This document shows positions 8,744-18,212 of a stretch of 64,000 bases of DNA, piece by piece. The position numbers were made by a program, and so were the translations under genes. The DNA lies in NCBI RefSeq assembly GCF_005869225.1, contig NZ_SWFP01000008.1, positions 124,001 through 188,000 of the forward strand, given 5' to 3'. Every line of letters begins with the position of its first letter. Within the stretch, counting starts at the first letter, position 1. This DNA is from Dyadobacter bucti. GTDB taxonomy: Bacteria > Bacteroidota > Bacteroidia > Cytophagales > Spirosomataceae. The notes below the pieces were generated by a model. It saw only the letters and a list, made by a program, of their open reading frames with translations. It did no database searches and was not told where the DNA came from.

Positions 8744-8885
8744 GGACTAATTAATTTACCTGTCACAAAAAGCAGGCTTTAAATGCAGTAATAATTTTTC
8801 AGCTGATTGTAAGTAACTCGTTTTTCATGTTAACACCAAAGTATTCAAAATTGTTTTGGCAAATACAAAACGGCCTCTGCATTAT

Positions 8886-9683
8886 TCAGCGATCCATTTC
8901 TGACTTATACAACTTGAATGCCTGATGGATCGACTCCGCAACCTCAGCCTGTCCGTCTTCTGAACTGAGATAATCTTCTTCATCCGGTGTAGATAAAAAC
9001 CCGGTTTCAATCAGGACACTGGGCATGGCTGCGCGCCACAAAACCAAAAAACCGGCTTGCTTCACACCTCTGCTTTCACGACCGGAAACCGACTGGAATT
9101 TCTTTTCAACGTGATCCGCGAAACGGAGACTGCTGGATATAAAAGCGCTCTGGTAATTGGCGAGCATAATATGCGCCAGGGGAGAATTGGGGTCGAATCC
9201 CTTGTATTTTTGTTTGTAATTGGTTTCCTGCAAGATTACCGAGTTTTCCCGCTTTGCTACTTCCAGGTTACCTTCGGTTTTATGCAAACCCATTACAAAA
9301 GTTTCCGTTCCTCTCACCGATCTGGACCTCGGTGTTGCATTGCAATGGATGGAAATGAAAAGGTCGGCGTTGTTACGATTGGCAAATGCGGAGCGTTCTC
9401 CCAATTCGATAAAAACATCCGTCGACCTGGTATACAGCACCTTTACTTCAGGCGTCTCATCTTTGATTCTCCTGCCAAGCTCCAACGCCACGGCTAGTGC
9501 GACATCTTTTTCCTTTGTTCTTCTTCCCCGCGTTCCAGGATCTTTGCCCCCGTGCCCGGCGTCGATTACAACCGTATTAACTTTACTATTTGATTTAGGG
9601 GAAAGGGGTTCATTTTGAAAAACAAAGGCGAGGCTCGTCAATAGGCAACTTCCAACAATTACTAATTTAAGAACTTTTAACAT
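8886..9683 (-). CDS. N-acetylmuramoyl-L-alanine amidase (Amidase_3)
   Basis: The protein has 265 residues with an N-terminal hydrophobic export segment. The Amidase_3 fold carries zinc ligands His44 (DAGHGG), Glu58 (KEKDV) and His113 (SIHCN), and the catalytic Glu226 (LIETGF). It cleaves the lactoyl-amide bond between MurNAc and the stem peptide in peptidoglycan, in cell separation or turnover. No SPOR or LysM domain is present. It is divergent from lptD; the 75-base gap holds both promoters. Confidence 0.93.
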   Translation of the reverse strand: MLKVLKLVIVGSCLLTSLAFVFQNEPLSPKSNSKVNTVVIDAGHGGKDPGTRGRRTKEKDVALAVALELGRRIKDETPEVKVLYTRSTDVFIELGERSAFANRNNADLFISIHCNATPRSRSVRGTETFVMGLHKTEGNLEVAKRENSVILQETNYKQKYKGFDPNSPLAHIMLANYQSAFISSSLRFADHVEKKFQSVSGRESRGVKQAGFLVLWRAAMPSVLIETGFLSTPDEEDYLSSEDGQAEVAESIHQAFKLYKSEMDR

Positions 9684-9724
9684 TATTTTTTAATTACGGC
9701 GTTACTCGTTAGAGGTTTCTCTGC

Positions 9725-9732
9725 TAATTTTG
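9725..9732 (+). promoter_or_regulatory. Candidate -7 promoter element for the lptD-like gene
   Basis: TAATTTTG matches the Bacteroidota -7 consensus TAnnTTTG and lies 26 bases before the TTG start codon. A clear -33 TTG is not seen at the usual distance. Confidence 0.4.
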
Positions 9733-9758
9733 ACAATCGATATGCAAAAATACTCTAT

Positions 9759-12662
9759 TTGTTAGAACTGAAAAGAAAGGCGATTATTATATCGTCAGTT
9801 GTTGTAGCGTTTCTAATTTTCAGCACAGTAGCATGTGTTCAGCAACGCACCAAGGGACCCGGTAGAAGTTCTGGCAAGGTTAACGGATCAACCTCTGCCA
9901 AAGCATCCGCAGACTCTCTCCTTACGGCAAAAAAACGATCAGGTGCGGACACATCCGGCACTGTCAAACCTGCTACGTCATTGAACGGAGCGACCGTAAA
10001 AGGTGATACTTCGCTCACCAACAATGGTTTGACCCCTGCCGACTCGGCAGCTACCGACTCTCTTTCCAATCCCGACGATCTTGATAACACGGTGCAGTAT
10101 GTAGCCGAAGACTCCACCGTTATGGATGCTGTTTTGAAAGAGGTCCATTTGTACGGCAACGCCGAGGTTACCTACGGAACCATTAATCTGAAAGCAAGCT
10201 ATATCAGACTAAACTGGATTACCAATGAAGTATATGCAGTTGGTACATACGACTCCACCGCCAAGAAAATAACCGGCGATCCTATATTTCAGGATGGCCC
10301 GGAAACTTACAATACCAAAGAAATCAGATATAATTTCAAGTCTAAAAAGGCTATGATACAAGGTATTATCACACAGGAAGGTGATGGTAATATCAGGGGA
10401 GAAAAGGTAAAAAAAGATGCCGAAGGGAATTTTTATATACGGCATTCGATGTACACCACTTGTAATCTTACACACCCGCATTATTATATCAATGCGCCGA
10501 AGATCAAAATGGTAAATAAAAAACAGGTGATATCCGGGCCGTTTAATCTCGTGATCAGTGATATTCCACTGCCTATTGCCCTACCCTTTGGATTTTTCCC
10601 TTTCCCGAAGAAAAAAGAGACCGGGACTTCGGGGATATTGTTTCCTACCTACGGAGAAGAGCCCAACGGACGTGGGTTCTATCTGCGCGAAGGAGGGTAT
10701 TATTTTGCGATCAGTGAATATATCAATGCGTCGGTCACCGGCCAGATTTACTCGACTGGGAGCTGGGGGCTGGGTGTAACTTCCACTTATTCCAAACGCT
10801 ATCAGTATAATGGTAACCTCGCTCTCCGTTTCAACCGTAACCGTCCGAGTGATGAGGTGCAGAAGCTGGTTGGTAGTGGCGTTACCAATGATTTCAGCGT
10901 GATCTGGTCACACGCGCCAAGACCCCGCGGGAATTCTCAGTTCTCTGCAAATGTGAATGTGAGCAGTAACAGCTACAACCAGTTTCAGGAATTTGATACT
11001 CAAAAATACATTTCCAACGTGGCCAGTTCTTCTGTCCAGTACAATCGCACATTCGGGCAGTATATGCGTGCGGCAGCCAGTTTACGTGTCAATCAGAATT
11101 TCGGGCAGACTAATTCACAAACCCAGAAAAAGGAGGGCGGAAAAACGAACGTTTCTTCCGATTTCAGTTTTGGTGTAAATCAAATCGCACCCTTTGCATT
11201 AAAAGGCGGACGCGGGCGCTGGTATGAAAGCTTTCGTCTGGGACTCGATTTCAGCGGTAATTATGCATTGACAAACTCACTGACAGCCATTGATACCTCG
11301 TATTCACGACTTGGTTTCAGAATTGAAAATAATGTTGATTCTAGCAGACTAGTTACTAAGGTAGTACCTTTTAACATAGGCAATCTGCCGGATATGTTAA
11401 AGGATGCGCAGTTTACCGGTCGTTACAGCCTCCCGATTTCACTGCCCAATTTCAAAGTTCTGCGGTTTGTCAACATCACGCCCAGCCTTTCCCTGAATGG
11501 TGAGGTTTTCACAAAACAATATAAATACACACATCTAGGCGGAGACACCGTACGCATCGACACGCTTAAACAGGTTGGTTCTGAATATTCTTATTCCTTT
11601 GGGGCAGGCATGAACACCCGCTTTTACGGTACTTTCTTTTTCGGAGGCAAGCGCCTTGAAGCTATCAGACATACAGTAATTCCTTCATTATCATTTACTT
11701 ACACACCAGATTTCACGGGAGACGCATTTGGTTTTTACGAAAATCTAACGGTAACGGACAGCAAAGGTGTTGACAGACAGCTATCGTTATCGCGTTTCCG
11801 TGGAGTGGGAAGCGGTGTGGGTAACGGGCGGGCATCAAGCGTAATTTCATTCAGTCTGAACAACTCGTTTGAAATGAAACTGAAAACAAAAAGCGATACG
11901 GCTGCCACTCAGTTCGAAAAAGTATCACTGCTTGACAACTTAAGTCTTGGTGGAAGCTACAATTTGCTAGCCGACTCTCTGAATCTGTCCAATATCACGA
12001 TCAACGCCAATGCGCGTATCGGAAGAAATCTGAACCTGAACTTCAACATGAACCTGGACCCCTATGCTTATGAAGCAAATCCGAGGATTCTTACCAATCA
12101 GGTCGGTTATAAAGTAAATAAGTATGCAATCACCCAGGGTCAGGGGCTGGCCAATCTGCAAAATCTCGGCTTTACGCTGGGTACCAGTTTTTCGCCCAAG
12201 ACTTCTAGCAAAACCAGCTCCACACCGAGCACAAACGGTACAAATACGAGCACTACTACCGAAGAGCAACGCGAATTTATTGCCCAAAACCCCGAGCTTT
12301 ATGTGGATTTCAATATCCCCTGGAATGTTTCTCTGAACTACAACTTTGGACTGACGAAACCCGGTCTTTCAAAGGCAATGTTGATTCAGGCGATTCAGGC
12401 AACGGGAGATCTGAGCCTTTCGAAGAATTTTAAAATCAGCATCAACACCGGGTTTGACTTCACTGCATTCCAACCGACTATTACGTCGTTAACCCTTTAC
12501 CGTGACCTTCACTGCTGGGATATGAGCTTCAGCTGGACACCGTTCGCAGGAAGCGCCTCACGCGTAAGCAATTACAATTTTACCCTGAAAGTTAAATCCA
12601 GCATCCTCCAGGATTTGAAAGTTACCCGGCGCCGCTCCTTCTACGACAGATCAGCCTATTAA
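9759..12662 (+). CDS. lptD: Putative LPS assembly outer-membrane protein LptD
   Basis: This 967-residue protein has an OstA-like N-terminal jellyroll (about residues 100-260) followed by a long region of amphipathic strands ending in an aromatic-rich tail, as in Bacteroidota LptD proteins. LptD inserts lipopolysaccharide into the outer leaflet. The start is a TTG at 9759: no in-frame ATG exists before about residue 127, and the TTG gives a good signal peptide (residues about 5-27). The signal region ends STVAC, resembling a lipobox, which is unusual for a barrel. A low-complexity Ser/Thr/Ala/Asp linker covers residues about 35-110. The divergent neighbour is a cell-wall amidase. Confidence is high for family, moderate for the exact start. 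Confidence 0.87.
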   Translation: MLELKRKAIIISSVVVAFLIFSTVACVQQRTKGPGRSSGKVNGSTSAKASADSLLTAKKRSGADTSGTVKPATSLNGATVKGDTSLTNNGLTPADSAATDSLSNPDDLDNTVQYVAEDSTVMDAVLKEVHLYGNAEVTYGTINLKASYIRLNWITNEVYAVGTYDSTAKKITGDPIFQDGPETYNTKEIRYNFKSKKAMIQGIITQEGDGNIRGEKVKKDAEGNFYIRHSMYTTCNLTHPHYYINAPKIKMVNKKQVISGPFNLVISDIPLPIALPFGFFPFPKKKETGTSGILFPTYGEEPNGRGFYLREGGYYFAISEYINASVTGQIYSTGSWGLGVTSTYSKRYQYNGNLALRFNRNRPSDEVQKLVGSGVTNDFSVIWSHAPRPRGNSQFSANVNVSSNSYNQFQEFDTQKYISNVASSSVQYNRTFGQYMRAAASLRVNQNFGQTNSQTQKKEGGKTNVSSDFSFGVNQIAPFALKGGRGRWYESFRLGLDFSGNYALTNSLTAIDTSYSRLGFRIENNVDSSRLVTKVVPFNIGNLPDMLKDAQFTGRYSLPISLPNFKVLRFVNITPSLSLNGEVFTKQYKYTHLGGDTVRIDTLKQVGSEYSYSFGAGMNTRFYGTFFFGGKRLEAIRHTVIPSLSFTYTPDFTGDAFGFYENLTVTDSKGVDRQLSLSRFRGVGSGVGNGRASSVISFSLNNSFEMKLKTKSDTAATQFEKVSLLDNLSLGGSYNLLADSLNLSNITINANARIGRNLNLNFNMNLDPYAYEANPRILTNQVGYKVNKYAITQGQGLANLQNLGFTLGTSFSPKTSSKTSSTPSTNGTNTSTTTEEQREFIAQNPELYVDFNIPWNVSLNYNFGLTKPGLSKAMLIQAIQATGDLSLSKNFKISINTGFDFTAFQPTITSLTLYRDLHCWDMSFSWTPFAGSASRVSNYNFTLKVKSSILQDLKVTRRRSFYDRSAY

Positions 12663-12668
12663 TTTTTG

Positions 12669-12700
12669 CAAAAAAAATGGCCATCCAGTCCGGACAGCCA
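12669..12700 (-). terminator. Terminator of the DUF1573 gene
   Basis: On the minus strand tggctgtcc and ggatggcca form a 9-bp stem with two G-U pairs and a five-base loop, followed by eight T residues. It also separates this gene from the convergent lptD. Confidence 0.8.
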
Positions 12701-12723
12701 CCTCATGATCTTTATAGAATTCC

Positions 12724-13119
12724 CTATTTTGAAGCAGGCTTTGCAACTTTAGGAACCACTTCCCCTTTCAGGTACAAAGTAATAGACCCACCCTCAGTAT
12801 TGCTGAAAACCGTAACCGGCTTGCTAAAAGGACCTGCAGCAGCTGCATTAAAAGTAGCTTTTACAGAACCTGTTTTACCTGGCATCACCGGCTCTTTAGA
12901 CCAAACCGGAGTAGTGCACCCGCAAGAAACCGTTACATTGGAAAGAACGATAGGATCTGTACCTGCGTTGGTAAAAACAAACTCGTGCGTAACAGGAGTG
13001 CCTTGTGGTACTTTACCAAAATTCCGTGTTTCCTCTTTGAATTTTAAAACACCTTTTTGGGCAAAACTAACAGTGGTCAGGCCTAAAAGCAGAACCAGAG
13101 CTGAAACAAAAACTTTCAT
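12724..13119 (-). CDS. DUF1573 domain-containing exported protein
   Basis: The ATG at 13117-13119 gives 131 residues beginning with a clean signal peptide (MKVFVSALVLLL to SFA). The mature part is an immunoglobulin-like DUF1573 domain with FGKVPQGTPVTHEFVFTNAG and the conserved SCGCTTP motif. DUF1573 proteins are abundant in Bacteroidota envelopes; their function is not established. The longer frame to 13164 lacks a signal peptide at its start and is not preferred. A U-rich hairpin follows the stop. Confidence 0.88.
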   Translation of the reverse strand: MKVFVSALVLLLGLTTVSFAQKGVLKFKEETRNFGKVPQGTPVTHEFVFTNAGTDPIVLSNVTVSCGCTTPVWSKEPVMPGKTGSVKATFNAAAAGPFSKPVTVFSNTEGGSITLYLKGEVVPKVAKPASK

Positions 13120-13263
13120 AATTGAAACAATACATTTAAGTGGTGGAAAATAAATAGGTAACAAGATTAATGTTTAAAAATTAAATTTAATAAACATTAA
13201 CCAATATTAACAATGCCTCTAAAGTTATACCCTATGGGTACAGTGGATTATTATTTTCCTGTA

Positions 13264-13271
13264 TAATTTTG
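13264..13271 (+). promoter_or_regulatory. Candidate -7 promoter element for the E1 gene
   Basis: TAATTTTG matches TAnnTTTG and lies 57 bases upstream of the ATG at 13329. No convincing -33 TTG is present. Confidence 0.4.
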
Positions 13272-13328
13272 GCTTGCATTCAAAAAAACGTAATTTAACT
13301 ACGGATTCATACCCCGTGACTTTTGCTT

Positions 13329-15737
13329 ATGCTTGAAAATGACAGTTTGACCGGTTCCAGTGTGCTGAGTAAAGAAAATATTATAAACGACTATCGCCTT
13401 GCTTGTGAAAGTCGTCAGGTGAGCTTGCTGGGAAGGAAAGATACGATGGGTGGCCGTTCTAAATTTGGAATTTTCGGTGATGGTAAAGAGCTGGCGCAGA
13501 TTGCCCTGGCAAGGGTTTTCAGAAGAGGTGATTTTCGCTCGGGATACTACAGAGATCAAACTATTGAGGCTGCCTTGGGAAATGTATCATGGCAGCAATT
13601 TTTTGCCCAAATGTATGCCCACGCCGATCTGGCGCATGAACCAAGCACCGGAGGGCGGTCTATGAACGGGCACTTCTCTACCCGCTGGCTGGACGAAAAC
13701 GGTCAGTGGCTTGATCAGACCAAAATCTACAATTCAGTTTGCGATATTTCATCGACAGCAGGGCAAATTCCCAGGGCAGTTGGTCTCGCCTATGCATCCA
13801 AATTATACAGGGCCAACCAAAACCTCGAATATCTGTCCAACTTTTCACATAACGGGAACGAAATCGTTTTTGCGACCATAGGAGATGCTTCTACTTCTCA
13901 GGGAATGTTTCTGGAGGCGATGAATGCTGCGGGAGTTTTACAAATTCCCTTGTTGACCTCAGTCTGGGACGATGGATACGGAATTTCTGTTCCTGTTCAG
14001 TACCAAACGACCAAAGCCAGCATATCAAAAGCGCTTGCAGGTCTTCAAAGAAATGAAGATGAACCAGGTATAGAAATTTTGACTGTGAAGGGCTGGGATT
14101 ATCCGGCATTGATCGAAACCTACCAGCGGGCAGCTAACTTATGCAGGAACGAGCAGGTCCCTGTTCTGATACATGTAACTGAACTTACGCAGCCTCAGGG
14201 CCACTCCACTTCCGGCTCACATGAACGTTACAAATCCAAGCAACGACTCAAATGGGAAAATGACACCGATTGTAACATTCATTTCAGGGACTGGATCCTC
14301 AAAAATGGTTACGCAACAGATGATGAGCTGGAACAGATTGAAATAGAGGCGAAGGAAAGTGCAACTCAGGCTAGAAATATGGCATGGCAGGCCTACCGTA
14401 AGGAACTTGATAAAGAATATCTCGAAACCATAAAAATCCTTCAGGATGTAATGCACGAAAGTTCTTTTTCAAAAGAACTTAGCAATGTAATTCTCGAACT
14501 TACAAAAACCTATTTACCCGTTCGCCGGGATATGGTATCCAGCATCCGTAAAGCGCTACGGATCATTGGCAAAGAAAATCTCTCTTCAAAAATAGCACTG
14601 AAGGATTCTCTTCATAAAAGCCTAGAAGACAATAAAGCCCGGTTCAGCACAAACCTGTACAGTGAATCACCGGAATCTCCATTAAATGTTTCGGCGGTCA
14701 GCCCGGTATATTCGGAAGACAGTCCTGTTGTAGATGGACGGGATGTGATAAGGTCTTATTTCAATGCACTTTTTGAAAAGGATCCGCGTGTAGTAGCGCT
14801 TGGAGAAGACGTCGGTATGATCGGCGATGTAAATCAGGGTCTTGCGGGCTTGCAAGAAAAGTTTGGCGAACTGCGTATCACAGACACCGGTATTCGCGAA
14901 ACGACAATTGTTGGTCAAGGTATCGGATTAGCTATGCGTGGTTTAAGGCCGATAGTCGAGATTCAGTATTTCGATTATATATTTTATGCGCTGGCGACAT
15001 TGACTGATGACCTCGCTTCCTTGCGCTATCGGACAGCGGGAGGGCAAAAGGCGCCGCTGATTGTTCGTACGCGCGGGCACAGGCTGGAGGGAATTTGGCA
15101 TTCGGGTTCTCCAATGGGAGCCATGCTGGGAAGCTTGCGCGGTATGCATGTGGTTGTTCCCAGAAACTTTACGCAGGCAGCAGGTTTTTACAATACATTA
15201 ATCAAAGGCGACGACCCAGCCCTGATCGTTGAGCCACTTAATTCCTATCGCCAAAAAGAAGTACTGCCTGACAATATCGGTGAAATTTGCCTGCCCCTGG
15301 GTCAGCCTGAGGTGATACGTGAGGGAAGTGACATTACCATTGTGACTTACGGATCGATGTGTCGTATTGTGATGGAAGCTGCGTTACATCTCCAGAATTT
15401 AGGCATTAGCTCTGAGGTTATCGATATACAAACATTGCTACCATTTGACATCAACAGTAGCATTGCTGAATCTATAAAGAAAACAAACCGCGTTATTTTT
15501 GCCGACGAAGATTTTCCCGGCGGTGCATCTGCATACATGATGCAGCAAGTGATTGAAAAACAAAATGCGTATCGCTGGCTTGATTCTCCACCCGTGACGA
15601 TTTCCGCAAAGGACCACCGTCCGCCTTACGGATCCGATGGTGATTACTTCTCCAAACCTAATATGGACGATATCCTGGAAACCGCCTACGGGATCATGCA
15701 TGAAACGGATCCAGAAAGTTATCCGGAGTTATTTTAG
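13329..15737 (+). CDS. Fused alpha/beta E1 component of a 2-oxoacid dehydrogenase
   Basis: The protein has 802 residues from the ATG at 13329; a TTG six bases earlier is less likely. Residues about 1-420 are the E1 alpha chain, with thiamine-diphosphate motif around IGDASTSQGMFLEA and HFSTRW near the N-terminus. After a linker at about 430-465, residues about 470-802 are the E1 beta chain (VALGEDVGMIGDVNQG, PIVEIQYFDYI, DEDFPGGASAYM). The fusion is common in Bacteroidota and usually labelled 2-oxoisovalerate (branched-chain) dehydrogenase or pyruvate dehydrogenase E1. It decarboxylates a 2-oxoacid and passes the acyl group to a lipoyl E2, which is not in the window. A sugar transferase gene starts nine bases after the stop. 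Confidence 0.9.
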   Translation: MLENDSLTGSSVLSKENIINDYRLACESRQVSLLGRKDTMGGRSKFGIFGDGKELAQIALARVFRRGDFRSGYYRDQTIEAALGNVSWQQFFAQMYAHADLAHEPSTGGRSMNGHFSTRWLDENGQWLDQTKIYNSVCDISSTAGQIPRAVGLAYASKLYRANQNLEYLSNFSHNGNEIVFATIGDASTSQGMFLEAMNAAGVLQIPLLTSVWDDGYGISVPVQYQTTKASISKALAGLQRNEDEPGIEILTVKGWDYPALIETYQRAANLCRNEQVPVLIHVTELTQPQGHSTSGSHERYKSKQRLKWENDTDCNIHFRDWILKNGYATDDELEQIEIEAKESATQARNMAWQAYRKELDKEYLETIKILQDVMHESSFSKELSNVILELTKTYLPVRRDMVSSIRKALRIIGKENLSSKIALKDSLHKSLEDNKARFSTNLYSESPESPLNVSAVSPVYSEDSPVVDGRDVIRSYFNALFEKDPRVVALGEDVGMIGDVNQGLAGLQEKFGELRITDTGIRETTIVGQGIGLAMRGLRPIVEIQYFDYIFYALATLTDDLASLRYRTAGGQKAPLIVRTRGHRLEGIWHSGSPMGAMLGSLRGMHVVVPRNFTQAAGFYNTLIKGDDPALIVEPLNSYRQKEVLPDNIGEICLPLGQPEVIREGSDITIVTYGSMCRIVMEAALHLQNLGISSEVIDIQTLLPFDINSSIAESIKKTNRVIFADEDFPGGASAYMMQQVIEKQNAYRWLDSPPVTISAKDHRPPYGSDGDYFSKPNMDDILETAYGIMHETDPESYPELF

Positions 15738-15746
15738 CAGATCCGA

Positions 15747-16346
15747 ATGTATCTCAAAACAGGCAAAAGATTTTTAGACATCATGATGGCGGCGACTGGA
15801 TTAATAATCCTTTCTCCGCTTTTTCTTTTCCTGACAATCCTGTTGTACTTCACAAATGATGGACATCCTTTTTTTCTGCAGGCAAGGCCGGGTTTAAACG
15901 AAAGAATATTTACCCTCATTAAATTTCGTACAATGACCAGCTTGAAAACTGAGCAAGGATTCATTTTGCCTGACATTCAAAGAATTACATATATTGGGAA
16001 TTTACTTCGAAAAACATCTCTTGATGAAATTCCTCAGCTTTTGAATGTTTTAAAAGGAGATATGAGTCTGGTCGGACCAAGGCCTTTACTACCCGAATAC
16101 CTGAAATTATATAATCCTGATCAGCGAAAACGCCACAAAGTTCTTCCGGGCATTACAGGCTGGGCACAAATCAGGGGGAGAAATTTTTTAAGTTGGGAGG
16201 AAAAATTTGAATTCGATCTTTGGTATGTTGAGAACCGGTCGTTCAAACTGGATATGAAAATCATTTTCCTGACCGTAATGTCAGTAGTGAACAGAAAAGG
16301 CATAAATCAGAATAAGGACAAATGCATGGAAAAGTTCACCGGTTAG
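15747..16346 (+). CDS. Small sugar-1-phosphate transferase (bacterial sugar transferase, PglC-like)
   Basis: The protein has 199 residues, the size of the minimal monotopic phosphoglycosyl transferases such as PglC. It has one hydrophobic re-entrant helix (about residues 14-34), then KFRTM, the RKTSLDEIPQL segment with the catalytic Asp-Glu pair, GDMSLVGPRPLLPEY and PGITGWAQIRGRN. It attaches a sugar phosphate from a UDP-sugar to undecaprenyl phosphate, the first step in building a surface glycan. It lies nine bases after the E1 dehydrogenase gene, so co-transcription is likely, yet no glycosyltransferase or polysaccharide gene is near. Confidence 0.9.
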   Translation: MYLKTGKRFLDIMMAATGLIILSPLFLFLTILLYFTNDGHPFFLQARPGLNERIFTLIKFRTMTSLKTEQGFILPDIQRITYIGNLLRKTSLDEIPQLLNVLKGDMSLVGPRPLLPEYLKLYNPDQRKRHKVLPGITGWAQIRGRNFLSWEEKFEFDLWYVENRSFKLDMKIIFLTVMSVVNRKGINQNKDKCMEKFTG

Positions 16347-16384
16347 ATGCGACAGCTTACTATTAAACAGGCCGGGCCCGACAT

Positions 16385-16414
16385 AAAAAACCTCCGGGAC
16401 GAAGGTCTCGGAGG
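16385..16414 (-). terminator. Terminator of the FKBP lipoprotein gene
   Basis: Arms cctccgggac and gtctcggagg (16391-16400, 16405-16414) form a 10-bp stem with one wobble. Read leftward it is followed by TTTTTT, so it serves the minus-strand gene. It may also stop readthrough from the plus-strand sugar transferase gene. Confidence 0.82.
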
Positions 16415-16434
16415 GTATGATAGTCTGGTGTTTT

Positions 16435-17292
16435 TTATAAAACCTCTACCTCAAACTGTAATGGAGAATATGGCAGGATACTCCCGTTTCCTGTTTTTCC
16501 GTACCCAAGAGACGACGGAAATACAATAATCGCTTTCTCGGTCTTACGCATTCTGCGGATAGCGGCATCAAATCCTTTGATCGCATTGCTATTTCCAGTA
16601 ATGAAGTTGTAGGTACCGTCGTCGAACTTTGTATCGTTCAATAGCTTCCCGGTATACTTGATACTTACCGATTTCCCGGGACCGATCGTGTCGCCTGCTA
16701 CAGTGTTTGTTCGTACAATAACCAAGCCTTCGGGCGTTCTCTCGGACACTACGAATTTTTTGGCAGTTATAAAATCGTCTATCTGCTGAATTTCGGTACG
16801 GGTTTTTATAAATTCCACTTCAAGGCGAATTGGCGAATACGCAGGAATATTCACTTTTTCAACATTTCCCGAAGCCAGATAAAATGGCAATAAAAAGGTG
16901 GTTTTTTCGCCTGTTCTCATTAAAAAGATGCCAACCTCTATGCCTCCCCAGTATTGGTATCCCTGGACAGGAAACGTGAAATCTACCTTATTGTCCACAG
17001 TTGAGGAAACTACCTTGGTGCCATTCAGCAAGTAGCCAGTATACTTGATAGTGGCTGCATCACCTCGTTTAGCTAGCTCTCCAGCTGGATTTGGAACGCG
17101 TTTGATGTAATACAAACCCGAACTGTCCTTCACTGCCGTCGATCCGGCGCTATCAGTTTTAAGGTATGCTTCAATCGCCGCTTCGTTCTCGATAATTTTT
17201 TGTTCGTCCTGATTGCTAGATGAATCCATACAGCCTGAAAGGCCAAGAATTACCGCCAACAAGAAACACAATGTTAAATTGGTACGCTTCAT
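16435..17292 (-). CDS. FKBP-type peptidyl-prolyl isomerase lipoprotein with two FKBP domains
   Basis: The protein has 285 residues and a lipoprotein signal ending LGLSGC (Cys21). Two FKBP-type domains follow, at about 70-165 (KYTGYLLNGTKV) and 195-285 (IKYTGKLLNDTKFD, then ending SPLQFEVEVL). The first domain is more divergent, and its active-site aromatic residues are less complete than in the second. Such lipoproteins probably act as proline isomerases or chaperones in the periplasm; in gliding Bacteroidota, GldI is a related FKBP lipoprotein, but I cannot assign that name here. Confidence 0.86.
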   Translation of the reverse strand: MKRTNLTLCFLLAVILGLSGCMDSSSNQDEQKIIENEAAIEAYLKTDSAGSTAVKDSSGLYYIKRVPNPAGELAKRGDAATIKYTGYLLNGTKVVSSTVDNKVDFTFPVQGYQYWGGIEVGIFLMRTGEKTTFLLPFYLASGNVEKVNIPAYSPIRLEVEFIKTRTEIQQIDDFITAKKFVVSERTPEGLVIVRTNTVAGDTIGPGKSVSIKYTGKLLNDTKFDDGTYNFITGNSNAIKGFDAAIRRMRKTEKAIIVFPSSLGYGKTGNGSILPYSPLQFEVEVL

Positions 17293-17376
17293 TTTTTTAC
17301 TTTTCGTTCAAACAAAATATAAATTTCCACTATTTCAACCTAGACTCAACCGGATGATAAATAGTTGTAAACATTC

Positions 17377-18033
17377 TTAAAAAACTTCTTGCTGTATCAA
17401 TTTTTCATAGTACTTACAAAAGGATTTCAAGTGACATTCCGCACATTTCGGGCTGCGGGCAAGGCAAACGTACCGACCATGTAGTATAAGCCAGTGGTGG
17501 GCTTTGTAAACGAGGCTTTTGGGGAGATATTTCATTAGCTCCTTTTCGACAGCCAGTGGTGTTGTTGCCGTTAGCGGCACAAGTCCAAGTCGACGCGACA
17601 CGCGGAAAACGTGTGTATCAACCGCCAGCGCGGGCTGGTTAAAGATAACCGAAGCAATCACATTGGCAGTTTTACGCCCCACTCCAGGCATCTTCTGTAA
17701 TTCGTCCACAGAGGCTGGAATTTCAGAATTGAAATCTTCAACCAGCATGCGGGCCATACCTACAAGGTGTTTACTTTTATTATTTGGATATGAAATAGAC
17801 CGAATGTAGCTAAAAACTTCTTCGGCATTCGAAGCAGCCAGCGACTCAGGATCCGGAAAGCGTTCAAAAAGAGGCGGAGTAACGATATTGACCCTTTTAT
17901 CTGTGCATTGCGCAGACAAAATCACAGCAACTAAAAGTTCGTACGGATTCCCGTAATGAAGTTCAGTCTCTGGCTCGGGAAAGTTCTGGATAAAATAATC
18001 CAAAAATAATTTGAAGCGTTCTTTTTTAAGCAT
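17377..18033 (-). CDS. nth: Endonuclease III
   Basis: The ATG at 18031-18033 gives 218 residues, the usual length for the family; the longer frame to 18099 adds an unrelated leader. The helix-hairpin-helix is MPGVGRKTANVI with the catalytic lysine, the catalytic aspartate is in VDTHVFR, and the C-terminal 4Fe-4S loop is intact (C-x6-C-x2-C-x5-C from CLARSPKC to FC). The enzyme removes oxidised pyrimidines and nicks the abasic site in base excision repair. It stands alone, without an obvious operon partner. Confidence 0.95.
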   Translation of the reverse strand: MLKKERFKLFLDYFIQNFPEPETELHYGNPYELLVAVILSAQCTDKRVNIVTPPLFERFPDPESLAASNAEEVFSYIRSISYPNNKSKHLVGMARMLVEDFNSEIPASVDELQKMPGVGRKTANVIASVIFNQPALAVDTHVFRVSRRLGLVPLTATTPLAVEKELMKYLPKSLVYKAHHWLILHGRYVCLARSPKCAECHLKSFCKYYEKLIQQEVF

Positions 18034-18160
18034 AGACAAAATTACATCCTCTGCCAGGGAAATAAAATCCAGGCTGCCATGGCACACCGATAAATTCAAG
18101 CAAAGAAATATCTCGCCTCCTCAATACAAAACCATTAAGCCGTTAAAGTGACAGCTTAAA

Positions 18161-18212
18161 CACCAAAACAGCCTGTTACTCTAACAAGAAAGAGCTGCAG
18201 GCTGTTTTGGTG
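18161..18212 (-). terminator. Long stem-loop overlapping the 3' end of the small gene behind the sigma factor
   Basis: Arms 18161-18175 and 18198-18212 (caccaaaacagcctg and its exact complement) form a 15-bp perfect stem with a 22-base loop. The upstream arm, as read on the minus strand, is inside the coding sequence and the stop codon at 18181-18183 lies in the loop. Only a weak T-run follows, so this may be a terminator or an mRNA-stabilising hairpin. Confidence 0.6.

Noticed and set aside
12677-13153. 158-residue plus-strand frame
   Set aside because: It is the mirror of the DUF1573 gene, which has a signal peptide and domain match on the other strand.
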